Source: Neobacillus notoginsengisoli (GTDB lineage Bacteria; Bacillota; Bacilli; Bacillales; Cytobacillaceae). From it: a stretch of 55,482 nucleotides of DNA. Below are positions 1 to 10,367 of the stretch, piece by piece (the stretch's first letter is position 1; every line of letters starts with the position of its first letter). The translations under genes were made by a program, and so were the position numbers. The stretch covers positions 1 through 55,482 of the forward strand of contig NZ_QWEG01000021.1 of NCBI RefSeq assembly GCF_003515685.1, given 5' to 3'. A model generated the notes under the pieces. It saw only the letters and a program-made list of their open reading frames with translations. It was not told the origin of the DNA and did not search any database.

Positions 1-11
1 TAAACACTGGT

Positions 12-174
12 TATGCGACAGGAAATCATCAAAACGGGGTGTTACTGTCGCAAAAGTGCGGCTATGCGACAGTAATGCTTCAAAATCCAGGTTTCTTGTC
101 GCATAAGTGCCGGCTATGCGACAGTAAAGTTTCAAAACCAAAGCTTATTGTCGCATAAGATAGGATATACGACA
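12..174. repeat. Tandem array of a 9-mer in alternating orientation
   Basis: The 9-mer TATGCGACA occurs in forward orientation at 12, 63, 115 and, with one change, 166. Its reverse complement TGTCGCATA occurs at 46 (one change), 97 and 149. Forward-to-reverse start spacing is 34 bases each time and reverse-to-forward spacing is 17, 18 and 17, so the period is about 51 bases. A short TTCAAAA-like core recurs between the arms. Each unit could fold as a hairpin, and the region could also bind a protein repeatedly. The window starts inside or just before it, so the array may extend to the left. Bases 200-370 beyond it show no gene that I can support. Confidence 0.85.
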
Positions 175-373
175 GTAACGCACAAAATCCGCAACTGAAA
201 CGATACCGTTAAAAAAGTTGACCAATGCATTCCCTCGTTTTGTTTCGCCTCCCGAATGAGGCACTGGAACCGTCCCCCTGCCTCAAAAAGTATTTCCTGG
301 GTAGACATACACCGAATTGGGTTTTTGTACATAGACTAGGAAGAGTAGGTGCCTGATGATTATTCGGATTATT

Positions 374-402
374 GTATACAATTATGGTTTTCGGGCACAC
401 TA
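374..402 (+). promoter_or_regulatory. Sigma-F-like promoter of gin
   Basis: GTATA at 374-378 and GGGCACACTA at 393-402 match the sigma-F -35 (GYWTA) and -10 (GGnnAnAnTR) patterns, with a 14-base spacer, one shorter than typical. Transcription would start near 409, which excludes the ATG at 408 and favours the GTG at 423. B. subtilis csfB is under forespore sigma-F control, so the site fits the gene. Confidence 0.55.
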
Positions 403-422
403 GGGGTATGGAGGTGGGAGTT

Positions 423-620
423 GTGGAATCTCAGCCAGTACAACATGAGGAAACGTGTGTTGTATGTGAAGGATTGAAAAAGAGAGGAATACATTTATAT
501 ACTTCGTTTATTTGCTCGGATTGTGAAAGGGATATGATTTCCACGGAAACAAGTGACCCTAAATATACTTATTATCTGAGGCAGCTTAAAAAAGTGGCTG
601 CGCCAGGAATCTTTTCGTGA
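423..620 (+). CDS. csfB: Gin (CsfB), anti-sigma-G zinc-binding protein
   Basis: This encodes a 65-residue protein of the Gin family, which binds and inhibits sigma-G so that late forespore genes are not switched on too early; in B. subtilis it also acts on sigma-E. Two zinc-binding CxxC pairs are visible at Cys12/Cys15 and Cys31/Cys34, followed by a basic C-terminal tail. The length is close to the family's 64 residues. The start is GTG 423, preceded six bases away by a strong ribosome binding site, GGAGGTG at 410-416. Upstream TTG 372 and ATG 408 are in frame but lie in or before the proposed promoter. A terminator follows the stop codon directly, so the gene is monocistronic. Confidence 0.9.
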   Translation: MESQPVQHEETCVVCEGLKKRGIHLYTSFICSDCERDMISTETSDPKYTYYLRQLKKVAAPGIFS

Positions 621-647
621 AAAGTCCGTAAAGGGCTTTATTTTTTT
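621..647 (+). terminator. Rho-independent terminator of gin
   Basis: AAAGTCC (621-627) pairs with GGGCTTT (633-639) around a five-base loop, including one G-U pair, and seven T residues follow at 641-647. Confidence 0.75.
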
Positions 648-714
648 GCCTAAATTACAAAGAGCAAAGGGATTCTGATAAAATGGATAAGACTCTATTT
701 TTTAAGGGGAAAAA

Positions 715-2148
715 ATGAAGCAAAAAATAATTCCTTTATATGATGCATTGATAAACCATTTAGAACATAGACCAATTTCTTTTCACGTTCCGGGTCATAA
801 ATACGGAACACTACTGAATCAAGATACAGGAGCTTATTTTGCAAATATAATGAAGTTGGATGCAACGGAGCTTTCTGGCCTTGATGATCTCCATTCACCA
901 GAAGGGCCGATAGCGGAGGCGGAACAGCTTCTCACTGAGCTTTATCAAGTGGAAAAAAGCTTTTTTCTCGTTAATGGCTCTACGGTGGGCAATCTTGCCA
1001 TGGTATTAGCAACAAGTTCGGAAGGCGGACGGTTTCTTGTTCAGCGGAACTGCCATAAGTCGATTGTAAATGCGCTGCGTTTAGCTAATGCAGAGCCTGT
1101 TTTCATAGAGCCTGAATATAACGGTGAATGGAAAGTTGCAGCGGGGCTGACATTGGAAGCTGTACAAGATGCGATAACTGCCTGTCGGGGTGCAAGTGGA
1201 CTTATCCTTACATATCCAAACTATTATGGAATGGCAGATTCTATTAAAGAAATCATTCAGATAGCTCATGCAAACGGAATTCCAGTCCTGGTGGACGAGG
1301 CCCACGGTGCCCACTTTATCGCCGGGCAACCTTTCCCACCTTCAGCAATAACACTCGGGGCGGATCTTGTTGTCCAATCTGCCCATAAAACGCTTCCTGC
1401 CATGACGATGGGCTCTTTCCTCCATTTCAATAGTAAGCTTGTTAAGCTTAGTCGGGTAAAAGATAATTTACAGATGCTGCAGTCAAGCAGCCCGTCCTAT
1501 CCGATTATGGCCTCGCTGGATTTGGCAAGGAGTTATTTAGGGACTTTTTGCAAAAAGGATGTGGATTTCCTTACTGGGCAGATTGACCGTTTCAGGGCAG
1601 CGCTTGCACATATTCCCCAGATTCGTGTACTGGAGTATAAAGGAGTCAACGACCCATTAAAAGTAACAATTCAATCAGCGTGTCATTTGAATGGCTTTGA
1701 AATTCAGCAGTTGTTGGAGCAGGAAGGAATTTTTTCGGAGCTGGCTGATCCACATAATGTATTGTTTGTTCTCCCGCTACTAAAAGAGGGAATGTCTTAC
1801 CCATTCAGTGAAGCCGCAGAAAAAATAGCTGCTGCTTTGAAAAAATATCCAGTAAGAGAGACCGACTGTACAGTTTCTTCATCTGGAGGAGGAAGATCGA
1901 AGCTTGCCCTTTCCTATCAGGAAATGGATAAGCTTAAGCCAGGCCGGGTACTGGTTGAAAAGGCAGAAGGCTCCATTGCTGCAGAAACAATTATTCCCTA
2001 TCCGCCTGGGATACCACTTGTGTTAAAAGGAGAGCTTATAACAGCTGAAATGGCTGAAAGCCTAGCAAATTTAAGGAACGCAGGGGCACGCTTTCAGGGC
2101 GGAGAGCGGCTTGAAAATGGTGAAATACTTATATACAAAAGAGGCTGA
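715..2148 (+). CDS. PLP-dependent Orn/Lys/Arg decarboxylase family protein (YaaO type)
   Basis: A 477-residue fold-type I PLP enzyme of the Orn/Lys/Arg decarboxylase major-domain family, close in length to B. subtilis YaaO (480). The PLP site SAHKTLPAMTMGS has the Schiff-base lysine at about residue 225, and the usual DEAHGAHF motif precedes it near residue 195. Substrate cannot be decided from the sequence: arginine, lysine and ornithine decarboxylases share this fold, and the true arginine decarboxylase of B. subtilis is a different paralogue (SpeA). The start ATG 715 has AAGGGGA just upstream. It lies immediately before tmk, as in other Bacillaceae, and is probably cotranscribed with it because no terminator separates them. 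Confidence 0.9.
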   Translation: MKQKIIPLYDALINHLEHRPISFHVPGHKYGTLLNQDTGAYFANIMKLDATELSGLDDLHSPEGPIAEAEQLLTELYQVEKSFFLVNGSTVGNLAMVLATSSEGGRFLVQRNCHKSIVNALRLANAEPVFIEPEYNGEWKVAAGLTLEAVQDAITACRGASGLILTYPNYYGMADSIKEIIQIAHANGIPVLVDEAHGAHFIAGQPFPPSAITLGADLVVQSAHKTLPAMTMGSFLHFNSKLVKLSRVKDNLQMLQSSSPSYPIMASLDLARSYLGTFCKKDVDFLTGQIDRFRAALAHIPQIRVLEYKGVNDPLKVTIQSACHLNGFEIQQLLEQEGIFSELADPHNVLFVLPLLKEGMSYPFSEAAEKIAAALKKYPVRETDCTVSSSGGGRSKLALSYQEMDKLKPGRVLVEKAEGSIAAETIIPYPPGIPLVLKGELITAEMAESLANLRNAGARFQGGERLENGEILIYKRG

Positions 2149-2178
2149 TAGCTTCTTCAGGATTTTTTGGAGGTTAGG

Positions 2179-2814
2179 ATGAAAAAGGGACTGTTTATTA
2201 CAATTGAAGGGCCTGAGGGGGCAGGGAAATCGACCGCTGCCACTCTGATAGCCGAGAAATTAAGGATAGAAGGGTACGATACAATCATTACACGCGAGCC
2301 AGGGGGAATTGACATCGCGGAGCAAATCAGAAGAGTGATTCTTGAACCTGGCAATACTGCAATGGACCCTCGTACGGAAGCACTGCTGTACGCAGCAGCC
2401 AGGAGGCAGCATCTTGTTGAAAAGGTTAGGCCGGCACTGAAGGACGGCAGCATTGTTCTGTGCGACCGTTTTGTGGACAGTTCACTTGCCTATCAAGGCT
2501 ATGCTCGGGGACTCGGGATCGATGAAGTGTATAAAATAAATGAATTTGCGATTGAAACGATGATGCCCGACTTAACGATTTATTTTGATATCGCTCCTGA
2601 GGAAGGGCTAGCCAGGATAGAAAAGCATCAGGGACGGGAAATCAACCGGCTCGATTTAGAAGAGCTTGATTTTCATCACCGGGTTAGAGAAGGCTACCAG
2701 CTTTTGCTTGGCCGTTTTCCCAATCGAATTCAAAAAATTGATGCTTCCCTGGATCTTAAAGAGGTGGTAGAAGAGGCTTTTTCCAAGATCAAGAAACTCT
2801 TGGTATCCAACTAG
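2179..2814 (+). CDS. tmk: Thymidylate kinase
   Basis: Phosphorylates dTMP to dTDP with ATP, an essential step in dTTP supply. The 211-residue protein has the P-loop GPEGAGKST at residues 11-19, a DR(Y/F)-type motif ([13 protein letters not shown]) and the DLTIYFDI strand of the thymidylate kinase family. The start ATG 2179 is chosen because GGAGG at 2169-2173 is spaced five bases away; the TTG at 2167 overlaps that ribosome binding site. It lies 30 bases after the decarboxylase gene. The conserved neighbourhood tmk-darA-holB links nucleotide supply to the replication clamp loader. Confidence 0.97.
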   Translation: MKKGLFITIEGPEGAGKSTAATLIAEKLRIEGYDTIITREPGGIDIAEQIRRVILEPGNTAMDPRTEALLYAAARRQHLVEKVRPALKDGSIVLCDRFVDSSLAYQGYARGLGIDEVYKINEFAIETMMPDLTIYFDIAPEEGLARIEKHQGREINRLDLEELDFHHRVREGYQLLLGRFPNRIQKIDASLDLKEVVEEAFSKIKKLLVSN

Positions 2815-2900
2815 ATGGTTCATTACTGGCACTTATATCAATCTTTTTTCTTTTACAGTAAATTTCCAACTCCTTCGGGCATGTGCGATGGGGGATTTCC

Positions 2901-2909
2901 TGTTATAAT
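2901..2909 (+). promoter_or_regulatory. Possible extended -10 promoter of darA
   Basis: TGTTATAAT is a perfect extended -10 element (TGnTATAAT) 45 bases before the darA start. No good -35 hexamer is present at the proper distance. Confidence 0.4.
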
Positions 2910-2911
2910 GA

Positions 2912-3283
<372 letters not shown>

Positions 3284-3303
3284 AGGATTTCGGTAAACAG
3301 GAT

Positions 3304-3337
3304 GGCCCTACCATAAAAGGGCCTTCCCTATATTTTT
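3304..3337 (+). terminator. Terminator-like hairpin after darA
   Basis: GGCCCT (3304-3309) pairs with AGGGCC (3318-3323) around an eight-base loop, followed by TTCCCTATATTTTTT. The stem is short and partial read-through into holB is likely, since no clear promoter fits in the remaining 30 bases. Confidence 0.65.
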
Positions 3338-3368
3338 TTAGAGTGAGAAAAAAGGCAGGTGAGCGTAT

Positions 3369-4376
3369 TTGCCGAAAAAGTGGGACGAGCTTGAAGAGAT
3401 ACAGCCTGCGGCATTGAAAATGATAAAAAACAGCATAGTTAAAGGCCGTGTGGCGCATGCTTATTTGTTTGAAGGCATGCGTGGAACTGGGAAAAGAGAT
3501 GCAGCCATCCTCCTTTCAAAAGCACTCTTTTGTGAAAGCCCGGTTGATGGGTATAAACCTTGTGAAACGTGTCTGAACTGCAAAAGGATTAACAGCGGCA
3601 ATCATCCTGATCTTCATGTGGTTGAGCCGGATGGCCTTTCCATAAAGAAACAGCAAATCAAGGATCTCCAGGAAGAGTTCTCCAAGAAAGGGATGGAGTC
3701 ATCCCGAAAGATTTATGTGATTGTCGATGCGGAAAAAATGTCTACGGGAGCATCAAATTCACTGCTAAAATTTCTTGAGGAACCGGGGGCCCAGACAGTT
3801 GCATTGCTGCTGACTGAGAATCCCCAAAAAATGCTTCCGACCATCCTCTCACGATGTCAAATGATTATGTTCAGGCCCTTAGCGCCTGATATTTTTATAA
3901 AAAAACTTGTCGAAAATGGGGTTGATCCGGATTCGGCTCCTCTCCTAGCCCAATTGACAAATAATGTTCATGAGGCGTTGGACCTAAATAACCAGGATTG
4001 GTTTGCACAAGCCCAAAAAATAGTGGTAAAATTATATGAAGTGCTGAAAAAAGATCCGCTCGAAGCAATGGTTGCTCTTCAAGGGGAATGGTTCACGCAC
4101 TTTAAGGAAAAAGATCAGATTGACCGCGGATTGGATCTACTGTTACTCGTATTCAAGGACTTATTATATATACAATTGGGTAAACAGGAGCAAATTGTTT
4201 TCATAAAGGAAGCCGGACGGCTGCAGCAATTTGCCTTGCAAACCCGAACACGTAGCCTGGCCGGTCAGATGGCTGCGGTACTCGAAGCTAAACGGAGGCT
4301 TCATGCGAACATGAATCCTCAGCTCCTGATGGAACAGCTCGTGTTAAAAATGCAGGAGGGATCAGCATTTGTATGA
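3369..4376 (+). CDS. holB: DNA polymerase III delta-prime subunit (HolB)
   Basis: A clamp-loader AAA+ subunit of the replicative polymerase, 335 residues (B. subtilis 329). The P-loop region is GMRGTGKR at residues 36-43, and the zinc module is made of Cys55, Cys65, Cys68 and Cys71 (CETCLNCKR). A sensor-like TILSRCQ motif is also present. The start TTG 3369 has AGGTGAG about five bases upstream. Its last eight bases overlap ricT, which suggests translational coupling. In most Bacillus the gene follows yaaR; that gene is missing here. Confidence 0.96.
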   Translation: MPKKWDELEEIQPAALKMIKNSIVKGRVAHAYLFEGMRGTGKRDAAILLSKALFCESPVDGYKPCETCLNCKRINSGNHPDLHVVEPDGLSIKKQQIKDLQEEFSKKGMESSRKIYVIVDAEKMSTGASNSLLKFLEEPGAQTVALLLTENPQKMLPTILSRCQMIMFRPLAPDIFIKKLVENGVDPDSAPLLAQLTNNVHEALDLNNQDWFAQAQKIVVKLYEVLKKDPLEAMVALQGEWFTHFKEKDQIDRGLDLLLLVFKDLLYIQLGKQEQIVFIKEAGRLQQFALQTRTRSLAGQMAAVLEAKRRLHANMNPQLLMEQLVLKMQEGSAFV

Positions 4377-5196
4377 TGTAGTTGGGGTCCGCTTTAAAAA
4401 AGCGGGAAAGATCTATTACTTTGATCCCGGCGATCTGCCTATAGAAAAAGGTGACTATGCCATTGTCGAAACCGTACGCGGAGTGGAATTCGGCAAGGTG
4501 GTCATTGCCCGTAAACAAGTGGACGAACATGATGTTGTCCTTCCTTTAAAAAAGGTTGTACGGATAGCAGATCATAAGGATAAACTTATTGTGGAAGAGA
4601 ATAAGCTTGCTGCAAGAGAAGCATATGAAGTGTGCTGCGAGAAGGTAAGCGGCCATCAGCTTGATATGAAGCTTGTAGATGTTGAATATACATTTGACAG
4701 GAATAAAGTCATTTTTTATTTCACTGCCGATGGACGTGTAGATTTCAGGGAACTTGTAAAAGATCTGGCATCCATATTTAGGACAAGGATTGAATTGAGG
4801 CAAATTGGGGTCAGGGATGAAGCGAAGATGCTCGGGGGCATCGGACCGTGCGGCAGAATGCTGTGTTGTTCCACTTTCCTTGGCGACTTTGACCCTGTAT
4901 CAATTAAAATGGCAAAGGACCAAAACCTATCATTAAATCCTACTAAGATATCCGGTCTTTGCGGGCGCCTGATGTGTTGCCTTAAGTATGAAAATGATGA
5001 ATATGAGACAGCAAAAGACCTACTTCCAGACCTTGGTGAAATTATTTCCACACCGTTAGGCAGGGGTAAGGTAGTTGGCTTAAACATCCTTGAGCGAATC
5101 CTCCAGGTTGATATAAAGGAGCAAGAAAGAGTCCTCGAGTTTACCCTTGATGAAATTCTAAACGAAGGAGCTTTTTCTGTACCATCCACAGATTAA
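4369..5196 (+). CDS. ricT: RicT (YaaT), PSP1-domain Fe-S protein of the RicTFY complex
   Basis: A 275-residue PSP1-domain protein. In B. subtilis, RicT with RicF and RicA(Y) forms an iron-sulphur complex that promotes RNase Y-dependent mRNA maturation and the phosphorelay leading to sporulation and biofilm formation. The conserved cysteine clusters [15 protein letters not shown] and [15 protein letters not shown] are intact, and the protein is near-identical to YaaT over the central 150 residues. It starts at TTG 4369 inside the end of holB, with AGGAGG upstream. It is followed by yabA after 13 bases. Confidence 0.97.
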   Translation: MYDVVGVRFKKAGKIYYFDPGDLPIEKGDYAIVETVRGVEFGKVVIARKQVDEHDVVLPLKKVVRIADHKDKLIVEENKLAAREAYEVCCEKVSGHQLDMKLVDVEYTFDRNKVIFYFTADGRVDFRELVKDLASIFRTRIELRQIGVRDEAKMLGGIGPCGRMLCCSTFLGDFDPVSIKMAKDQNLSLNPTKISGLCGRLMCCLKYENDEYETAKDLLPDLGEIISTPLGRGKVVGLNILERILQVDIKEQERVLEFTLDEILNEGAFSVPSTD

Positions 5197-5209
5197 TGAG
5201 GTGGAAAAA

Positions 5210-5572
5210 GTGGATAAAAAAGAGATTTTTGAGTCGATCGATACAATGGAAACACAAATCGGCAGTCTTTACCAGCAGCTTGGTGCATTAAAACAGTACC
5301 TTACAGAAATACTGGAAGAGAATCATTCTCTTAAGCTCGAAAATAATCTTCTCAGACGCCGCCTTGACGGGGTGGCGGACGAGAAGGACACAGCAGGGAA
5401 AAAGGGAAAGAAGACAGGGGCTACCGATACAAAGTCATTTGACATCGGGGAAGGCTATGACAATTTGGCCCGCCTTTACCAGGAAGGTTTCCATATATGC
5501 AATTTGCATTTTGGCAGCCTGCGCAAAGAAGGCGATTGTTTATTTTGCCTGTCATTTCTTAATAAAAAATAA
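5210..5572 (+). CDS. yabA: YabA, replication initiation control protein
   Basis: Negative regulator of DNA replication initiation that bridges DnaA and the sliding clamp DnaN. The 120-residue product has an N-terminal coiled coil (about residues 5-50, rich in Leu at heptad spacing, [16 protein letters not shown]), a charged linker and a C-terminal zinc-binding tail with FHICNLHFG and [11 protein letters not shown]. The start GTG 5210 is chosen because GAGGTGG at 5198-5204 lies five bases upstream and the resulting N-terminus aligns with B. subtilis (MDKKE). An in-frame GTG at 5201 lies within that ribosome binding site. Confidence 0.95.
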   Translation: MDKKEIFESIDTMETQIGSLYQQLGALKQYLTEILEENHSLKLENNLLRRRLDGVADEKDTAGKKGKKTGATDTKSFDIGEGYDNLARLYQEGFHICNLHFGSLRKEGDCLFCLSFLNKK

Positions 5573-5601
5573 TGCCTTCCCCAGCCGGGAAGGCATTTTT
5601 T
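5573..5601 (+). terminator. Terminator after yabA
   Basis: TGCCTTCCC (5573-5581) pairs perfectly with GGGAAGGCA (5587-5595) around a five-base loop and is followed by six T residues. Confidence 0.9.
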
Positions 5602-5643
5602 CGCTGATTTATGAGAAGCTGCAGAAACCGGAGGAATTTGATA

Positions 5644-6384
5644 GTGAATTTAATAGGAGATGAACGGCTGGATTATTTACTGGCTGAGAATTTGCGGATT
5701 ATCCAGAGTCCGTCAGTATTCGCTTTTTCACTTGATGCTGTTTTGTTAGCGAGATTTGTATATGTACCAATCCAAAAGGGCAATATGATTGATTTGTGCA
5801 GCGGCAACGGTGTTGTCCCGTTGTTCCTTAGTACTAGAACGAAGGGAACGATTACGGGGGTAGAAATTCAAGAACGGCTTTATGATATGGCTGTGAGGAG
5901 CATTGCCTATAATGGCCTTGAAGACCGGCTGGAGATGATTCAGGGGGATATAAAAGAGATGCCTTCTAGGCTCGGCTATGGAAAATTTGATGTCGTCACT
6001 TGCAACCCGCCGTATTTTAAAACGCCGCCAACGAGTGAAATAAACGAAAATGAACATCTGGCGATTGCAAGACACGAGATTTTGTGTACGCTTGAGGATG
6101 CAATTCGCGTTTCGAGCGCACTAGTGAGGGCAGGTGGAAAGGTCGCTTTCGTACACAGGCCTGACAGGTTGAATGATATGATTGAACTGATGAGAAAATA
6201 CCGGCTGGAGCCAAAGAGGATAAAATTTGTTCATTCAAAAGAAGGGAAAGAGGCAAATACAATGCTTGTGGAAGCTGCGAAAAACGGACAGCCCGGGCTG
6301 AAAATTCTCCCTCCTCTTGTTGTTTACGACGGGAATAATGAGTATACTCCGGAAGTTAGAGAGATATTATATGGAAACGATTAA
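5644..6384 (+). CDS. trmN6: tRNA1(Val) (adenine-N6)-methyltransferase family protein (YabB)
   Basis: A 246-residue Rossmann-fold SAM-dependent methyltransferase related to TrmN6, which modifies A37 of tRNA1-Val in E. coli. The SAM motif [11 protein letters not shown] and the catalytic NPPYF tetrad, typical of N6-adenine methyltransferases, are visible. The exact tRNA target in Bacillus is inferred. The start GTG 5644 follows GGAGGA at 5630-5635 by eight bases and reproduces the B. subtilis N-terminus; ATG 5611 has no ribosome binding site. The stop overlaps the start of yazA. Confidence 0.92.
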   Translation: MNLIGDERLDYLLAENLRIIQSPSVFAFSLDAVLLARFVYVPIQKGNMIDLCSGNGVVPLFLSTRTKGTITGVEIQERLYDMAVRSIAYNGLEDRLEMIQGDIKEMPSRLGYGKFDVVTCNPPYFKTPPTSEINENEHLAIARHEILCTLEDAIRVSSALVRAGGKVAFVHRPDRLNDMIELMRKYRLEPKRIKFVHSKEGKEANTMLVEAAKNGQPGLKILPPLVVYDGNNEYTPEVREILYGND

Positions 6385-6658
6385 CCATTATTTTTATGTA
6401 TTATTATGCGGGGATGGAAGTTATTATGGAGGTTATACAACTGATCTCAAGCGGCGCGTCAGGCTTCATGATGAAGGAAAAGGCGCGAAGTACACGAGGG
6501 GGCGTGGGCCGGTGAAACTCATTTTTTCTAGGGCCTATTCGACCAAGACGGAGGCCATGCAGGCGGAGTATCGGTTTAAACAGCTTCCACGCCTGAAGAA
6601 GGATGCATTTTTGGCAAGGGAAAGAGGTGAGGGGATTGCAGCAACAGAAAAGTTTTGA
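6371..6658 (+). CDS. yazA: GIY-YIG domain protein YazA
   Basis: A 95-residue single-domain GIY-YIG nuclease family protein. The signature appears as [17 protein letters not shown], with Gly-Gly-Tyr in place of strict YIG, and is followed by basic residues and a conserved Tyr-Arg (AEYRFKQL). The cellular substrate is unknown. It starts at ATG 6371, 14 bases before the trmN6 stop, and ends 23 bases into rsmI, so the three genes form one tightly packed unit. Confidence 0.9.
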   Translation: METINHYFYVLLCGDGSYYGGYTTDLKRRVRLHDEGKGAKYTRGRGPVKLIFSRAYSTKTEAMQAEYRFKQLPRLKKDAFLARERGEGIAATEKF

Positions 6659-7508
6659 AAATGAAGATTGTAAGGGAATTCTCTATCTTGTCCCGACCCC
6701 GATCGGCAATTTGGAAGATATGACTTTCCGTGCGATTCGGATTCTGAAGGAAGCGGATTTCATTGCAGCTGAGGATACAAGAAATACGAAAAAACTTAGC
6801 AATTATTTTGAAATAGAAACCCCTATTGTCAGTTATCATGAACATAATAAGGAAGCAAGTGGCATGAAGCTCCTGGAAAAGATGAAAGAAGGGGCGAGAA
6901 TTGCCCTTGTGAGCGATGCTGGCATGCCAGCCATATCAGACCCTGGCTATGAGCTTGTTGTAGAAGCAATAGAGGCTGACATAGCTGTTGTGCCGCTTCC
7001 GGGTGCCAATGCAGCCCTCACTGCACTGATTGCGTCTGGACTTCCCTCCCAGCCGTTTTATTTTTATGGATTTTTAAACCGCCAGAAAAAAGACAAAAAG
7101 TTAGAGTTGGAATTATTAAAAAAACAATCAGATACGATCATTTTATATGAATCGCCTCACCGGCTTAAAGAAACACTCGGCCTGATACAGGATATTTTGG
7201 GAGACCGGAAAATTGTCCTTTGCAGGGAACTGACAAAAAGGTATGAGGAGTTTATACGCGGTACTATTTCAGAGGCAATTGCCTGGTGCAATAGCGGAGA
7301 AATTCGTGGAGAGTTCTGCCTCATTCTTGAGGGCCGGGAGGATCAACGTGCGGAAGGACGTCCATGGTGGGAAGAGATGGGTATACATGAACATGTTAAC
7401 CATTATATTTCAAATGAAGAGCTTTCCTCCAAGGAGGCTATTAAAAAAGTTGCCGCTGACCGCAGCGTGAGCAAACGGGAAATATACCGGGAATACCATG
7501 TGGACTAG
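6636..7508 (+). CDS. rsmI: 16S rRNA 2'-O-methyltransferase RsmI
   Basis: Methylates the ribose of C1402 in the decoding site of 16S rRNA. The 290-residue protein carries the tetrapyrrole-methylase fold signatures LVPTPIGNLEDMTFRA, AAEDTRNTKKL, SDAGMPAISDPGYELV and PLPGANAALTALIASGL. The start TTG 6636 follows GAGGTGAGGGG and gives a length close to B. subtilis YabC (292). It is the last gene of the trmN6-yazA-rsmI unit and converges with abrB on a shared terminator. Confidence 0.96.
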   Translation: MQQQKSFENEDCKGILYLVPTPIGNLEDMTFRAIRILKEADFIAAEDTRNTKKLSNYFEIETPIVSYHEHNKEASGMKLLEKMKEGARIALVSDAGMPAISDPGYELVVEAIEADIAVVPLPGANAALTALIASGLPSQPFYFYGFLNRQKKDKKLELELLKKQSDTIILYESPHRLKETLGLIQDILGDRKIVLCRELTKRYEEFIRGTISEAIAWCNSGEIRGEFCLILEGREDQRAEGRPWWEEMGIHEHVNHYISNEELSSKEAIKKVAADRSVSKREIYREYHVD

Positions 7509-7514
7509 AAGAAT

Positions 7515-7543
7515 AAAGGCTTCCCCTCGTCGGGGAAGCCTTT
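7515..7543. terminator. Bidirectional terminator between rsmI and abrB
   Basis: A perfect 12-base stem, AAAGGCTTCCCC (7515-7526) with GGGGAAGCCTTT (7532-7543), has a five-base loop and A/T runs on both sides. It can therefore stop both convergent genes. Confidence 0.9.
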
Positions 7544-7552
7544 GTTGGTTGC

Positions 7553-7831
7553 TTATTTGCTGAATGCTGCCTGAATTTCTTTAATAAGTTGTTCAGCACC
7601 TTCACGGCTGAGGATTAGCTTGCCTTCTGCAAGGGAAATGTTGTCATCGGAAACTTCACCTGTCACCTGGCAAGTCATGTTTGGTTTGTATTTTTTTAGA
7701 ATGATGCGCTCGTCGTCCACATAGATTTCCAGAGCATCTTTTTCAGCGATGCCAAGTGTGCGTCTTAATTCGATTGGAATAACCACCCGGCCGAGTTCAT
7801 CAACTTTACGGACAATACCTGTAGATTTCAT
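7553..7831 (-). CDS. abrB: Transition-state regulator AbrB
   Basis: Global DNA-binding repressor of stationary-phase genes. The 92-residue protein has the swapped-hairpin AbrB/MazE N-terminal domain (MKSTGIVRKVDELGRVVIPI) identical to B. subtilis AbrB over the first 41 residues, and a multimerisation C-terminal half with Cys54 conserved. The start, whose ATG reads at 7831-7829 on the minus strand, has AGGAGA upstream; the longer in-frame reading back to 8002 is excluded because it would lie upstream of the promoter. It is controlled by Spo0A: two 0A boxes lie just downstream of the promoter. spoVT in this window encodes a paralogue. Confidence 0.98.
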   Translation of the reverse strand: MKSTGIVRKVDELGRVVIPIELRRTLGIAEKDALEIYVDDERIILKKYKPNMTCQVTGEVSDDNISLAEGKLILSREGAEQLIKEIQAAFSK

Positions 7832-7870
7832 TACAAAATTTCTCCTCTCATATTGAAAAGTAGTACAATT

Positions 7871-7932
7871 TTCGTCATTATTCGACAAATTTTTAATAAC
7901 TTTATAATACCAGTGTTTCCCAAATTCGTCAA
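7871..7932 (-). promoter_or_regulatory. abrB sigma-A promoter with tandem Spo0A boxes
   Basis: On the minus strand, TTGACG (7932-7927), a 17-base spacer and TATTAT (7909-7904) form a strong sigma-A promoter with a start near 7897. Two copies of the 0A box TGNCGAA follow: TGTCGAA at 7887-7881 and TGACGAA at 7877-7871, ten bases apart and at about +11 and +21. This is the arrangement by which phosphorylated Spo0A represses abrB in B. subtilis. Confidence 0.88.
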
Positions 7933-8198
7933 TCCATTTTTCGTTAAAAAAGGTTAAAAAAGTTTTGTTACTCTGACAAACCTTATCATACCAGTCATTC
8001 AAGAGCTATATGATGTTTACTGGCAATAAAGGGAGCCTATGCCAATTGTTTTACTAGAATAATAAATCATCAACTATTTTACGTAATTCGACAAAAGCAG
8101 ACGTATAGAGTGCCGGCGAACACAACTATATTATACGGCAAAGGTTTTTGTTTTGTAGGGATAGAAATAAAACAAACTCACCAGTCAGGAGCATTATA

Positions 8199-8227
8199 TT
8201 GCAGAATAGTTGGTTTTTCGGTATATT
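8199..8227 (+). promoter_or_regulatory. Possible sigma-A promoter of metG
   Basis: TTGCAG (8199-8204), a 17-base spacer and TATATT (8222-8227) lie about 80 bases before metG. The -35 matches only three of six consensus bases. The gap between the abrB promoter and metG contains no gene and no T-box specifier or antiterminator that I can recognise. Confidence 0.35.
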
Positions 8228-8296
8228 TTGGTGATAGAAGCTGAAAAGAAAAGGCAATAATGACGATATCAGCCTTTATGAATAAGCATTAATTAA

Positions 8297-10276
<1,980 letters not shown>

Positions 10277-10297
10277 AGATGAATCAGGAAGGAGGAG

Positions 10298-10338
10298 GGA
10301 ATGCCCGCAGCACAACAATCTGCGGCGCATTCCTTTTT
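10298..10338 (+). terminator. Terminator after metG
   Basis: GGAATGCCCGCAG (10298-10310) pairs with CTGCGG and GCATTCC (10320-10333, one bulged C) around a nine-base loop, followed by TTTTT. Confidence 0.85.
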
Positions 10339-10367
10339 CCGTACTAAGACGAAGGGAAGTGGTAATC

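Noticed and set aside
1-200. CRISPR array at the left edge
   Set aside because: The repeated 9-mer alternates in orientation, the intervening sequence is itself partly conserved, and no cas gene is present.
235-290. REP-like remnant around GGAACCGTCCCC
   Set aside because: It resembles motifs near REP-associated transposases, but only one fragment is here, with no inverted partner or transposase.
132-400. Minus-strand reading frames of 60-66 codons before gin
   Set aside because: No ribosome binding site or familiar protein; they run through the repeat array and the gin promoter.
7832-8002. N-terminal extension of AbrB
   Set aside because: The frame is open, but the promoter and 0A boxes lie within it, and the known protein starts at the ATG at 7831.
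8087-8093. Further Spo0A boxes (also 11146-11152)
   Set aside because: Each is a single match to a six-base-defined motif; about two dozen are expected by chance in 55 kb and no promoter is suitably placed.
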